From positions 1 through 23,418 of the forward strand of contig JAEYFP010000031.1 in assembly GCA_023402845.1 (NCBI GenBank): a stretch of 23,418 nt of DNA, written 5' to 3'. The first letter of the stretch is position 1. Each line of letters starts with the position of its first letter. This DNA comes from Bacillota bacterium. GTDB taxonomy: Bacteria; Bacillota; Clostridia; Lachnospirales; Lachnospiraceae. This document shows, in pieces, positions 7,704 through 15,144 of the stretch. The translations under genes were made by a program, and so were the position numbers. A model generated the notes under the pieces. It saw only the letters and a list, made by a program, of their open reading frames with translations, was not told the DNA's origin and made no database searches.

Positions 7704-8711
7704 ATGGAAGAGGAAATGGGGAGGAGGAGCCTTAGGAGATTCCTTAGGACAGCACAGCCGGTTTTTATGGCGCTGCTGCTCTTTTTGCAGGCAGGCTGCG
7801 GCTGGAAGGAGGAGACGGCATTTTCAGGATTGGCTCCGGAATTGCCGGAAAATCATGAACCGCGTGTGTTTGGTGCGACATATATGCAGATGAACAATCC
7901 CTATTTTGAGATATTGAATAACAGTATCAAGGAGGTTGTCGAGTCAAACGGAGACATCTTGATCACACGCGATCCGGCAAAGGATCAGCAGAAGCAGAAC
8001 GAAGAAATTGTGGAAATGATTAAGGATGGTGTTTCGGCTATTTTTTTAAATACGGTTGATTGGAAAGCGGTGAAGCCGGCACTGATTGCATGTCATGAGG
8101 CAGGCGTTCCCGTGTTTGTCATGGATACGCCGGTTTATGACCAGGAGTATACGATTTCTCTGATTGCCTCGGATAATTACAATGCGGGTGTGCAATGTGC
8201 CGCGGATTTGATGAAAAAGATGAGCGGGGCTAAAATTGTGATACTTTATGATGAAAGCACCGGCTCAATCGTCAGCAGGATTCAAGGCTTTAAAGATACA
8301 ATTGCAGGAAATCCTGCATATGAAATTGTTTATGAGGAGCAGGGGATGGGGGAGTTGGAGGTCTCTATGGACGTTATGAATGAATTCCTGAAAAAGGGAA
8401 TGGAATTTGACGTTGTCATGGGCGGAAATGATCCGTCCGCACTCGGTGCTCTCGCAGCGCTGCAGGCGAATCATATGGAGAAAAATGTGAAAATATATGG
8501 TGTGGACGGGTCCCCGGACGGTAAGACGATGATCAGGCAGGGCTATATGGAGGGGACAAGTGCACAATCTCCAAAGCAGATCGGGAAAACGGTTGCAGAA
8601 AAGGCGTATGGATATTTAAACGGTAAGACAATAGAAAAAAGTATCGTGATTCCGGTAACGCTGATTACGAAAGAAAATCTGGAGCAATACGATATTAACG
8701 GGTGGCAGTGA
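7704..8711 (+). CDS. Sensor-associated sugar-binding lipoprotein (RbsB/XylF-like paralogue)
   Basis: This 335-residue Peripla_BP_4 lipoprotein is clearly paralogous to the importer receptor at 3841. Both share NPYF/NPFF, ASDNYNAG/GSDNYNAG, GGNDPxALGAL, YGVDGSPD and AQSP, and both end GWQ. A short N-terminal basic stretch and hydrophobic segment lead to the lipobox LQAGC (C32). Pocket residues N65, Y67, F68, D141, T142, R192, N242, D268 and Q288 match the importer's protein, arguing for the same or a related ligand. The frame is open from 7563, but the ATG at 7704 has GGGGAGGG just before it and starts at the signal peptide. The stop overlaps the kinase start (TGATG). With a kinase and no permease downstream, I infer a sensing role, as described for XylFII-LytS in Clostridium beijerinckii. 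Confidence 0.88.
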   Translation: MEEEMGRRSLRRFLRTAQPVFMALLLFLQAGCGWKEETAFSGLAPELPENHEPRVFGATYMQMNNPYFEILNNSIKEVVESNGDILITRDPAKDQQKQNEEIVEMIKDGVSAIFLNTVDWKAVKPALIACHEAGVPVFVMDTPVYDQEYTISLIASDNYNAGVQCAADLMKKMSGAKIVILYDESTGSIVSRIQGFKDTIAGNPAYEIVYEEQGMGELEVSMDVMNEFLKKGMEFDVVMGGNDPSALGALAALQANHMEKNVKIYGVDGSPDGKTMIRQGYMEGTSAQSPKQIGKTVAEKAYGYLNGKTIEKSIVIPVTLITKENLEQYDINGWQ

Positions 8712-10048
8712 TGCAGAACGAAAATACTTATTCACAAAAAATAACGGCTGCAAAAACCGCAATGCTGTTTATCAATATTGCAGCGGTGCTCTTTGTCTCT
8801 CTGCTGATTTCGGTTACGACAAAGAAAATATGCACCCAATTTATTGCACGGGACTTCCTGGAAGGTGTGAATGCACTGCCCTCCAATCCGGCCCATCTTG
8901 TTTTATACTGCGTACTGCTGTTGCTCAGCCTCATAGTTTCCTTCTGCGTCCGTGAAATCAGAGGCAGAACAAATAACAGGATTCTGTTTGTAACCTTTAT
9001 CTGTGATATGGTAATCGGCATCTTTATCGTATATTTGCTTAACTTCAATTATAATGGTATTATCCTGCTGATATTTGCGGATATAGTTACCTATGCGAAG
9101 GATGAGAAGGGAAAATTTGTGCTGATGTTTTTGGCGATCGGCATTTTTCTTGTGGCGGATTACGAACTGATTTCCATCAGCTGGCGGCTTTTTTCCGTCT
9201 ATTCATATATGAATTATTATGAATCTGCGGTACAGCAGTATCTGCTTGGTATTTACAATGTGATGATTTCGATGAACATCGCCTCGTTTATTATTTACAG
9301 CGTCTGTGTCATTCAAGGGCAGCGCGGCACCATTCATGAGGTAAACATGCTGTATGACAAGCTGTCCGAGGCAAACCAGAATCTCCAGAAAGCGAATACC
9401 CAACTGCAGGACTATGCGATGATCACTGAAAAAATGGGGGAAACAAAGGAGCGCAACCGTTTGGCAAGAGAGATTCACGATACACTTGGTCATCTGCTGA
9501 CAGGTATTTCGGCGGGGCTGGATGGCTGTATCGCTACGGTGCTGAAGTCGCCGGAGGATACAAAGCAGCAGCTTGAGGTCATTTCCGATGTGGCAAGGGA
9601 AGGGATTCGGGATGTCCGGCGATCGGTCAATGAGCTTCGGCCTGATTCGATGGAGCGGCTGGGACTGGAGTATGCGGTTACAAAAATGATTACTGACATC
9701 AATTCCCTGACACAGACTAAAATTTATCTGGATGCGTCGGTATCCAGACTGAAATATGACGAGGATGAAGAAAATGCGATCTACCGCGTGATCCAGGAAA
9801 GTATCACAAACTCGATCCGACATGGAAACGCATCGGAAATCAGGGTGACTATGAAGGAGGAATGCTCGGAGCTGATCATTTTGATTCAGGACAACGGCAC
9901 GGGCTGCACCGAAATCAAAAAGGGATTTGGAACGAAGCATATGCAGGAGCGCATTAAAATGCTGGATGGAACAATTTCCTTTGACGGAAGCGCAGGATTT
10001 AAGGTGGAGGCAAGAATTCCGATCAGATGGGGGGAAGAATATGATTAA
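8711..10048 (+). CDS. Multi-pass membrane histidine kinase (HisKA_3, NarL/DesK class)
   Basis: The first ~203 of 445 residues form about six hydrophobic segments (near 15-36, 63-81, 89-110, 112-126, 136-152, 177-202). The outside loop after the first helix is only about 25 residues, and there is no PAS, CACHE or other large sensor domain. A coiled-coil-like stretch (about 205-245) leads to the H-box AREIHDTLGH (phospho-acceptor H256), the N-box region QESITNSIRHGN, and the ATP-lid motifs QDNGTG and GFGTKHMQERI. It begins one base into the preceding lipoprotein's stop codon (ATG 8711) and overlaps the regulator by 8 nt, so all three are translationally coupled. Lack of a ligand domain suggests the lipoprotein supplies ligand recognition. 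Ligand unknown. Confidence 0.93.
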   Translation: MQNENTYSQKITAAKTAMLFINIAAVLFVSLLISVTTKKICTQFIARDFLEGVNALPSNPAHLVLYCVLLLLSLIVSFCVREIRGRTNNRILFVTFICDMVIGIFIVYLLNFNYNGIILLIFADIVTYAKDEKGKFVLMFLAIGIFLVADYELISISWRLFSVYSYMNYYESAVQQYLLGIYNVMISMNIASFIIYSVCVIQGQRGTIHEVNMLYDKLSEANQNLQKANTQLQDYAMITEKMGETKERNRLAREIHDTLGHLLTGISAGLDGCIATVLKSPEDTKQQLEVISDVAREGIRDVRRSVNELRPDSMERLGLEYAVTKMITDINSLTQTKIYLDASVSRLKYDEDEENAIYRVIQESITNSIRHGNASEIRVTMKEECSELIILIQDNGTGCTEIKKGFGTKHMQERIKMLDGTISFDGSAGFKVEARIPIRWGEEYD

Positions 10049-10721
10049 AGTATTGATAGCGGACGATCAGGAGCTGATCAGACAGGGCTTGCAGGTTGTG
10101 CTGAACAGCAGGGAAGGACTTGAGGTGACAGATGCGGTTGCTAACGGGCAGGAGGTCATAAAAAGCATTCGCAAAAACCGGCCGGACGTGATTCTGATGG
10201 ACGTCAGAATGCCGAAGATGGACGGCGTGCAGTGTACAAAAATTATTAAAGAAAATTATACGCAGATTAAAATTATTATTTTAACGACATTTGATGATGA
10301 CGAGTATGTTTATAACGCGCTGAAATACGGCGCCAGCGGTTATCTGCTCAAGGGAGTTTCGATGGATGAGCTGGTCAGTGCCATATTTACCGTCTATAAC
10401 GGACTTGCAATGATCAATCCGGATATTGCGGCGAAGGTTGTAAAGCTGTTTTCACAGATGGCCAAGGCAGATTATTCGATTCAGGTCGGTTCAAAGGGAG
10501 TCCGGGAAATTACACGTGCCGAGTGGCGTGTGATCGAACAGGTAGAATATGGCGCGTCCAATAAAGAGATCGCGGATACACTGAGGCTTTCCGAAGGAAC
10601 GGTGCGTAATCATTTGAGCACGATTCTGGGCAAGCTGAAGCTGCGGGACAGAACACAGCTTGCTATATGGGCCGTGCAGACGGGGGTCAGCAAGATGAGC
10701 CTGGAGAAGGATGATGAGTAA
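10041..10721 (+). CDS. Response regulator, NarL/FixJ (LuxR-HTH) family
   Basis: This 226-residue cognate partner of the kinase consists of a receiver (1-120) and a LuxR-type helix-turn-helix (about 155-215). Receiver residues are intact: acidic pair D8/D9, phosphorylation site D54 in ILMDVRMPKMDG, T83 and K104 in LLKG. The HTH contains SNKEIADTLRLSEGTVRNHL followed by KLKLRDR. The ATG at 10041 is preceded by GGGGG within the kinase end and gives the standard receiver start MIKVLIADDQ; a longer in-frame start at 9927 would lie deep in the kinase gene. Likely targets are the neighbouring importer and perhaps its own operon, but no binding site can be recognised. Confidence 0.95.
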   Translation: MIKVLIADDQELIRQGLQVVLNSREGLEVTDAVANGQEVIKSIRKNRPDVILMDVRMPKMDGVQCTKIIKENYTQIKIIILTTFDDDEYVYNALKYGASGYLLKGVSMDELVSAIFTVYNGLAMINPDIAAKVVKLFSQMAKADYSIQVGSKGVREITRAEWRVIEQVEYGASNKEIADTLRLSEGTVRNHLSTILGKLKLRDRTQLAIWAVQTGVSKMSLEKDDE

Positions 10722-12024
10722 ATGGCAGAGGTGTCTTGCCGTAATTGCCGTTTTGGCCACGGCGGCAGTGCTCGGCATATACGGAAAAGAAAGAAAGACG
10801 GTAATTGTGCTGGAATTCGGGATGTTTGCCGGAAGCAATTGGGATGTGGCAAATGCGAACAGCTATGCCATTATTGATGAGGCAATCACAATGTTCGAAC
10901 AGGCGCATCCGGGTGTTACGGTGCATTATTCGAGCGGGATTATCAAGGAGGAATATTCGGAGTGGCTTTCACAAAAAGTTCTAAAGGGAGAGGCCCCCGA
11001 TGTGTTTATGGTGCTGACAAATGACTTTAACCAGTTTTCCTCTATCGGTATTATGAAGGATCTGGACACTCTGATGGATGAGGATGGGGAATTCGATGAG
11101 AGCCTTTATTATGCGAGCACCCTGCATACGGGGAGATATTTAGGACATCAGTATGCACTTCCGTATGAGACGGTGCCGAGCCTGATGTTTGTAAATAAGA
11201 CACTCCTCAACAAAAGCGGATATGCTGTGCCTGACGAGGATTGGACATGGGAGGACTTTTACAGGCTTTGCAGGGAGGTGACAATGGACGTCGACGGTGA
11301 CGGACTGTATGACCAGTTTGGAAGCTATAATTATACATGGGAGGATGCCGTGTATTCAAATGGGGCTGCTCTTTTCGATGCGGACGGAAAAAAAGCGTTT
11401 TTTACGGATGATACCGTCATTGAAGCGATTAAATACTGGAAAAAGATTAATGATCTGAATCAGGGGCAAAAGGTGACCCAGGACGATTTCGACGGCGGTC
11501 ATGTCGCTTTCATGCCGCTGCAGTTTTCAGATTACCGTACCTATAAAACCTATCCGTATAAGATAAAAAAATATACAACCTTCCAGTGGGACTGCATCAC
11601 GATGCCGGCGGGACCGGAAGGCGGGAACACCTCGGAGATCAACACACTGCTGATGGGAATCAATTCCAAAACAAAGCATGAAAGGTTGGCATGGGAATTT
11701 TTAAAGCTGCTGACCTATAACGAAAGTATTCAGACAGATATTTTCAAATATTCCCAAGGTGCTTCCGTGCTTAAAAGCGTAACCGAGTCCGACGAAGCGG
11801 AATCGATGATCCGCCAGGATATGGAGGAGGGGGAAAAAATCATTGACAACGGCCTTTTGAGCCGGGTGATTGAGGAAGGAACCGTCGCTCCGAAGTTCCA
11901 GAAATACAGCGAGGCGCTGGCACTCGCGGATGGGGAAATCGGAAGGATCTTTGAGGACGACAAAAATGTGGACAGCACGTTGAAAATCTTCCAGCGTACG
12001 ATCAGTAAGTATTTGAAGAAGTAG
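10711..12024 (+). CDS. Membrane-anchored family 1 extracellular solute-binding protein, orphan
   Basis: This 437-residue protein has the fold of ABC sugar/oligosaccharide-binding proteins (SBP_bac_1). ATG 10711 overlaps the regulator's last codons, so it belongs to the sensory operon. The N-terminus has a hydrophobic segment (about 9-24) but no lipobox cysteine and no clear cleavage site, so it is probably tethered by an uncleaved helix. A calcium-loop-like MDVDGDGLYD is at 192-201, as in many members. No permease or ATPase belongs to it; the only permeases of this type nearby have their own receptor at 13625. It may be a second sensing protein for the kinase, or may feed a transporter elsewhere. 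The 3' end overlaps the convergent regulator gene by 23 nt. Confidence 0.87.
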   Translation: MMSKWQRCLAVIAVLATAAVLGIYGKERKTVIVLEFGMFAGSNWDVANANSYAIIDEAITMFEQAHPGVTVHYSSGIIKEEYSEWLSQKVLKGEAPDVFMVLTNDFNQFSSIGIMKDLDTLMDEDGEFDESLYYASTLHTGRYLGHQYALPYETVPSLMFVNKTLLNKSGYAVPDEDWTWEDFYRLCREVTMDVDGDGLYDQFGSYNYTWEDAVYSNGAALFDADGKKAFFTDDTVIEAIKYWKKINDLNQGQKVTQDDFDGGHVAFMPLQFSDYRTYKTYPYKIKKYTTFQWDCITMPAGPEGGNTSEINTLLMGINSKTKHERLAWEFLKLLTYNESIQTDIFKYSQGASVLKSVTESDEAESMIRQDMEEGEKIIDNGLLSRVIEEGTVAPKFQKYSEALALADGEIGRIFEDDKNVDSTLKIFQRTISKYLKK

Positions 12025-13426
12025 CGGGACCCTCTCCGGAGGGTGTCATTCCAAATTGTTTTTTATAGAGGTTTCTGAAATGCCGCACGTCCTCATAACC
12101 AAGCATGTGCGCGACTTCATAGACTTTGTGGTTTTCCCGGAGCAGACTGGCGGCCTGCTCCATTTTCTTTGCGGTGAGATAGGAAATGAACGTCTGTCCT
12201 GTTTTTCTTTTAAAGAGCGTGCTGAAATAAGGCGGGCTTAAGAAAAAGTAGCTGGATACCTTTTCGAGAGAAAGCTCCTCCATTAAGTGAGAATCTATAA
12301 AAGCAAGCACCTCGGATATATGAAATTCCGAACCGATGTGGACCGGCTCAAAATTATTCAGCGTATAAGTAAGCCACACATAAAACCATTCCTGCATTTC
12401 CTCAAAGGATTCAATGTTCAGAATCTCATATACCTCCATCCCGATTTTGATCCTCTGGGGACGCAGGACATACATATCAAAAATCGTGTTCTTGATGCTG
12501 GAATAAAGAAGTATTAAATCACATTTCATGTTTTGCAGCGTATAGTTTTGTGTCTGGCATTCCTCAAACCACATTGTGACATATTGCAATGTATTTTTTC
12601 CCTTGCAGAATTCCATATCCGTTCGGATGGAGCGCTCGATTTCAACGAGCCGAGACGGCTTGCTGACAGAGGAGCTTGGCTTCGAAATTTCTTCATAAAC
12701 GGCGCTCGGAGTGCGCAGGCGGTCGACGTAATAGGTTTCATAGGCTTCGAAATAGGAGGCATAGATACCGCCCATTCCATGGTGGATCATTCCGAAATGA
12801 CAGCGGATGGCATCGGATTCCCAGTCTTGTGCCGCTTTTGTGATAAGCTGCTTGCGCAGACGCCCGAGTGCGTTCGGATCGGATGCTTTTTCGTAAAACA
12901 AAAGCAGGAGAAAGGAAGACGGCTTGTGATAAAGGATACACCGGGGACTGAAAAGAAACGCCTGCTCACCTGCCGACAATAGTGTTTTTTCCATGATGAG
13001 CGGATGTCTGCTGTTTAAATCACGGAGCATCACTGCAAAAAAGTCATAGCTGTCAAGCGCGGGCTCTTCGAGGCCGCGAAGTGTGACTGCCTGCTTGGAA
13101 GCTGTCAGTGTCTGAAAATAGGAAAGGCTTCTTTCGAGAGGAAACGCAGGCTGCTCCCGTTCTTTCAGAAGGGCTGTGAGGTTTTCGGGGATTTCTTCGC
13201 CGGAAAGGATGAGCGTGTCGGGAGAGACCAGGCCGATCCAGCCTTGCAGTTTATCCGCGACGACCTTTGGCAGTCCCGGGCTTAACAGAACGAGATCGGG
13301 AAAGCTTTCCGGGAAAAAGCACGGTAAAAAACGTCGATAATTATAGATTTCGTATAAAATACCGGGCTGTGCGGGATACTCTTTTTTGCGTTTGACAGAG
13401 GATATAATGGAAATAATATAATACAT
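12002..13426 (-). CDS. AraC-family transcriptional regulator with putative degenerate receiver
   Basis: This 474-residue regulator has a two-HTH AraC domain at about 367-463: EELSLEKVSSYFFLSPPYFS, then YEVAHMLGYEDVRHFRNLYKK and FGMTPS. The size and layout resemble YesN-type response regulators. The N-terminus contains FPDLVLLSPGLPK (about 42-54), which looks like the beta-3/phosphorylation-site region of a receiver with Ser in place of the phospho-Asp. I infer a pseudo-receiver, possibly ligand- or protein-controlled rather than phosphorylated. The ATG at 13426 is chosen because AAAGG is 8 nt upstream; the ATG two codons earlier is too close, and the frame otherwise opens at 13504. It is divergent from the sugar-importer operon at 13625, its likely target. 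The gene's 3' end overlaps the convergent gene. Confidence 0.9.
   Translation of the reverse strand: MYYIISIISSVKRKKEYPAQPGILYEIYNYRRFLPCFFPESFPDLVLLSPGLPKVVADKLQGWIGLVSPDTLILSGEEIPENLTALLKEREQPAFPLERSLSYFQTLTASKQAVTLRGLEEPALDSYDFFAVMLRDLNSRHPLIMEKTLLSAGEQAFLFSPRCILYHKPSSFLLLLFYEKASDPNALGRLRKQLITKAAQDWESDAIRCHFGMIHHGMGGIYASYFEAYETYYVDRLRTPSAVYEEISKPSSSVSKPSRLVEIERSIRTDMEFCKGKNTLQYVTMWFEECQTQNYTLQNMKCDLILLYSSIKNTIFDMYVLRPQRIKIGMEVYEILNIESFEEMQEWFYVWLTYTLNNFEPVHIGSEFHISEVLAFIDSHLMEELSLEKVSSYFFLSPPYFSTLFKRKTGQTFISYLTAKKMEQAASLLRENHKVYEVAHMLGYEDVRHFRNLYKKQFGMTPSGEGPATSSNTY
12029..12044. other. Short hairpin at the convergent gene ends
   Basis: ACCCTC (12029-12034), loop TCCG and GAGGGT (12039-12044) form a 6-bp stem 5 bases after the stop at 12024 and inside the last codons of the minus-strand regulator gene. 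There is no T tract, so termination here would be weak. Confidence 0.35.
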
Positions 13427-13462
13427 TAACATTTCCTTTCCTGATTTACTAATGTGTTTTTT

Positions 13463-13490
13463 ATTATAACAGAGGACGTGAAAAATACAA
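13463..13490 (-). promoter_or_regulatory. Probable promoter of the AraC-type regulator
   Basis: On the minus strand an extended -10, TGTTATAAT, occupies 13471-13463. TTGTAT at 13490-13485 lies 16 bases upstream as a partial -35. The implied leader of about 30 nt contains the ribosome site. Confidence 0.55.
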
Positions 13491-13551
13491 ACTATTTTTT
13501 GCAAATATTAAAAAATACACCTATAGATTCCAAAGAATATCTCTATGAACG

Positions 13552-13580
13552 TTGAAAAAGAATTGATAGTATGAGATTAT
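13552..13580 (+). promoter_or_regulatory. Probable promoter of the second sugar-importer operon
   Basis: TTGAAA (13552-13557) and GATTAT (13575-13580) are separated by 17 bases. About 61 bases separate this -35 from the divergent regulator's -35, which is room for an AraC-type operator; no clear repeat was found there. The -10 is imperfect, consistent with activation. Confidence 0.5.
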
Positions 13581-13588
13581 CTAATAAC

Positions 13589-13603
13589 GGCTCAAATAGA
13601 GCC
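13589..13603 (+). other. Small leader hairpin upstream of ribosome site
   Basis: GGCTC (13589-13593), loop AAATA and GAGCC (13599-13603) form a 5-bp GC-rich stem within the leader, about 10 bases before the GAAGGGAG ribosome site. It may stabilise the message's 5' end or be an operator half; the role is unknown. Confidence 0.35.
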
Positions 13604-13624
13604 TGATAACGAAGGGAGAATTTT

Positions 13625-15034
13625 ATGAGAAACATGAAAAAGTTACTGGCAGTTTTATTGACAGGCTGTATGACTTTCTCACTGGCTGCCTGCGGAAGCA
13701 GTGCAGCACAGACCGCACCGGAAGAAACGGCAGCAGGGGAAGAAAACGCATCGGCAGAAGAAGGAAGCGAACAGGCTGCAAGCGGGGAAAAGGTTCACAT
13801 TAAGGTACAGTCCTGGCAGTATGCGCTCGGCGACTACAAGGGTTTTTCAAGCGATGATGAGCTGACACAGGCAATTGCGGATGAATTTAATGCGACACAT
13901 GACGATATCGAAGTGGAAGTTGTTATTATGCGTCAGGAGGATCACTACAATTCACTGAAAGTGGATCTGGCAGCAGGCAGTGCACCGGATGTTATCGGTA
14001 TTGCACCGGGCGCAGATTTGAATCAGTACAAGTCACAGCTTGAGCCGCTTGCGCCTTATGCGGAGGCAGAGTGGGGAAGCAGCTGGGCAGATCAGTTTAC
14101 CGATGCCGCTTTTTCAACAATTAAATTATCCGGAGAGGAAATCTATGCATTCCCAAGTGCAATGAGCGCTTCCGGTACGATTTGGTACAATCAGTCTCTG
14201 ATGGAGCAGGGCGGTGTAAGCACATTCCCTGCCACATGGGAGGAAATGAAAACCGCAGCGGATTCCCTGCGGGCAGCCGGTGAAATTCCGCTGATGTTCG
14301 GCGGCAAGGACGACTGGCAGAATTATGATATGTTTATTACAATTATGGGAACGATCAATAAAGAGCTTTGTAACGATATCTTTGCAGCTGAGGGTGACTG
14401 GACGGATGCGGATGTTGTAAAGGCATTTGAATATTACCAAAAGCTGTATACGGACGGAATTGTGCAGGACGGCGCTCTTGCAACCTCCATGTACAATGAA
14501 GGCTATTCACAGTGGAGAGATGATAACGGAAACAGCACGCTTCCGATGATCTTTAACGGATCCTGGGATCTTGGCTCTTTAAAATCCACAAACGCCTACT
14601 ATGACCAATTTTCCTCTTATGGAATCAACGCCGCAACCTTCCCTGCAATCGAAGGAAATGCGGGTGCTGTTTTATCTGCACCGGATGTTGCATGGGGAGT
14701 AAATGCGGCAAGCGCAAATAAAGATGCGGCATGGGAATTTGTAAGATGGCTCTGCTATGATATGCAGCAGGATGTCGTGGACGGACTCGGTTTCTTCAGT
14801 GTATTAAAAGAGTCTCCGGCACCTACGGTTGAGCTTCCGGAGGATTATAAGGCGGCTTATGATATTATTTCCAGCGCGGCGGCAGGCGATCAGGCAATCG
14901 GTTTCAGAAGTTCGTTCTACGCAGATCTGAATGCGGCATTATACGATCAGCTGCAGCTTATCTCTACCGGAGATACGACACCGGCGGATGCGGCAGCAGC
15001 TATGGCTGAGGCAAGTGCGGCTGTCAGCAAGTAA
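13625..15034 (+). CDS. Family 1 sugar ABC transporter substrate-binding lipoprotein
   Basis: This 469-residue extracytoplasmic receptor (SBP_bac_1) belongs to a CUT1-type importer. A signal peptide ends with lipobox LAAC (C23), followed by an Ala/Glu/Ser-rich linker to about residue 55. The mature part starts near KVHIKVQSWQY. The stretch APDVIGIAPGADLNQY and later GSWDLGSL are typical of the family. The ATG at 13625 follows GAAGGGAG. Two permeases follow. The preceding divergent AraC-type gene is the likely regulator. The ligand (oligosaccharide or glycoside) cannot be read from sequence. Confidence 0.93.
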   Translation: MRNMKKLLAVLLTGCMTFSLAACGSSAAQTAPEETAAGEENASAEEGSEQAASGEKVHIKVQSWQYALGDYKGFSSDDELTQAIADEFNATHDDIEVEVVIMRQEDHYNSLKVDLAAGSAPDVIGIAPGADLNQYKSQLEPLAPYAEAEWGSSWADQFTDAAFSTIKLSGEEIYAFPSAMSASGTIWYNQSLMEQGGVSTFPATWEEMKTAADSLRAAGEIPLMFGGKDDWQNYDMFITIMGTINKELCNDIFAAEGDWTDADVVKAFEYYQKLYTDGIVQDGALATSMYNEGYSQWRDDNGNSTLPMIFNGSWDLGSLKSTNAYYDQFSSYGINAATFPAIEGNAGAVLSAPDVAWGVNAASANKDAAWEFVRWLCYDMQQDVVDGLGFFSVLKESPAPTVELPEDYKAAYDIISSAAAGDQAIGFRSSFYADLNAALYDQLQLISTGDTTPADAAAAMAEASAAVSK

Positions 15035-15050
15035 ATTTGTAAAATCTTAT

Positions 15051-15100
15051 GCGCGCCCGGACACAGGGTATTGCAGCTTTGCAGCCTGTGTTCGGCGCGC
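15051..15100 (+). other. Long intercistronic hairpin after the binding-protein gene
   Basis: GCGCGCC, a bulged C, then GGACACAGG (15051-15067) pairs with CCTGTGTTC and GGCGCGC (15085-15100): 16 bp with one bulge and one G-U pair around a 17-nt loop. No T tract follows. Its placement between receptor and permease genes matches hairpins that protect the receptor message and reduce downstream expression, as known for the malE-malF REP elements. Confidence 0.8.
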
Positions 15101-15144
15101 AGAATGCACAGGTCCTCCATAAAGGAGAGATTAGGAGCAAATGT

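Noticed and set aside
9203..9940. 245-codon open frame on the minus strand
   Set aside because: It is antisense to the histidine kinase, which has complete motifs. There is no ribosome site and no recognisable domain.
15049..15144. 32 extra codons in front of the first CUT1 permease
   Set aside because: They are encoded by the intercistronic hairpin. TTAGGAG before ATG 15145 gives a normal permease N-terminus.
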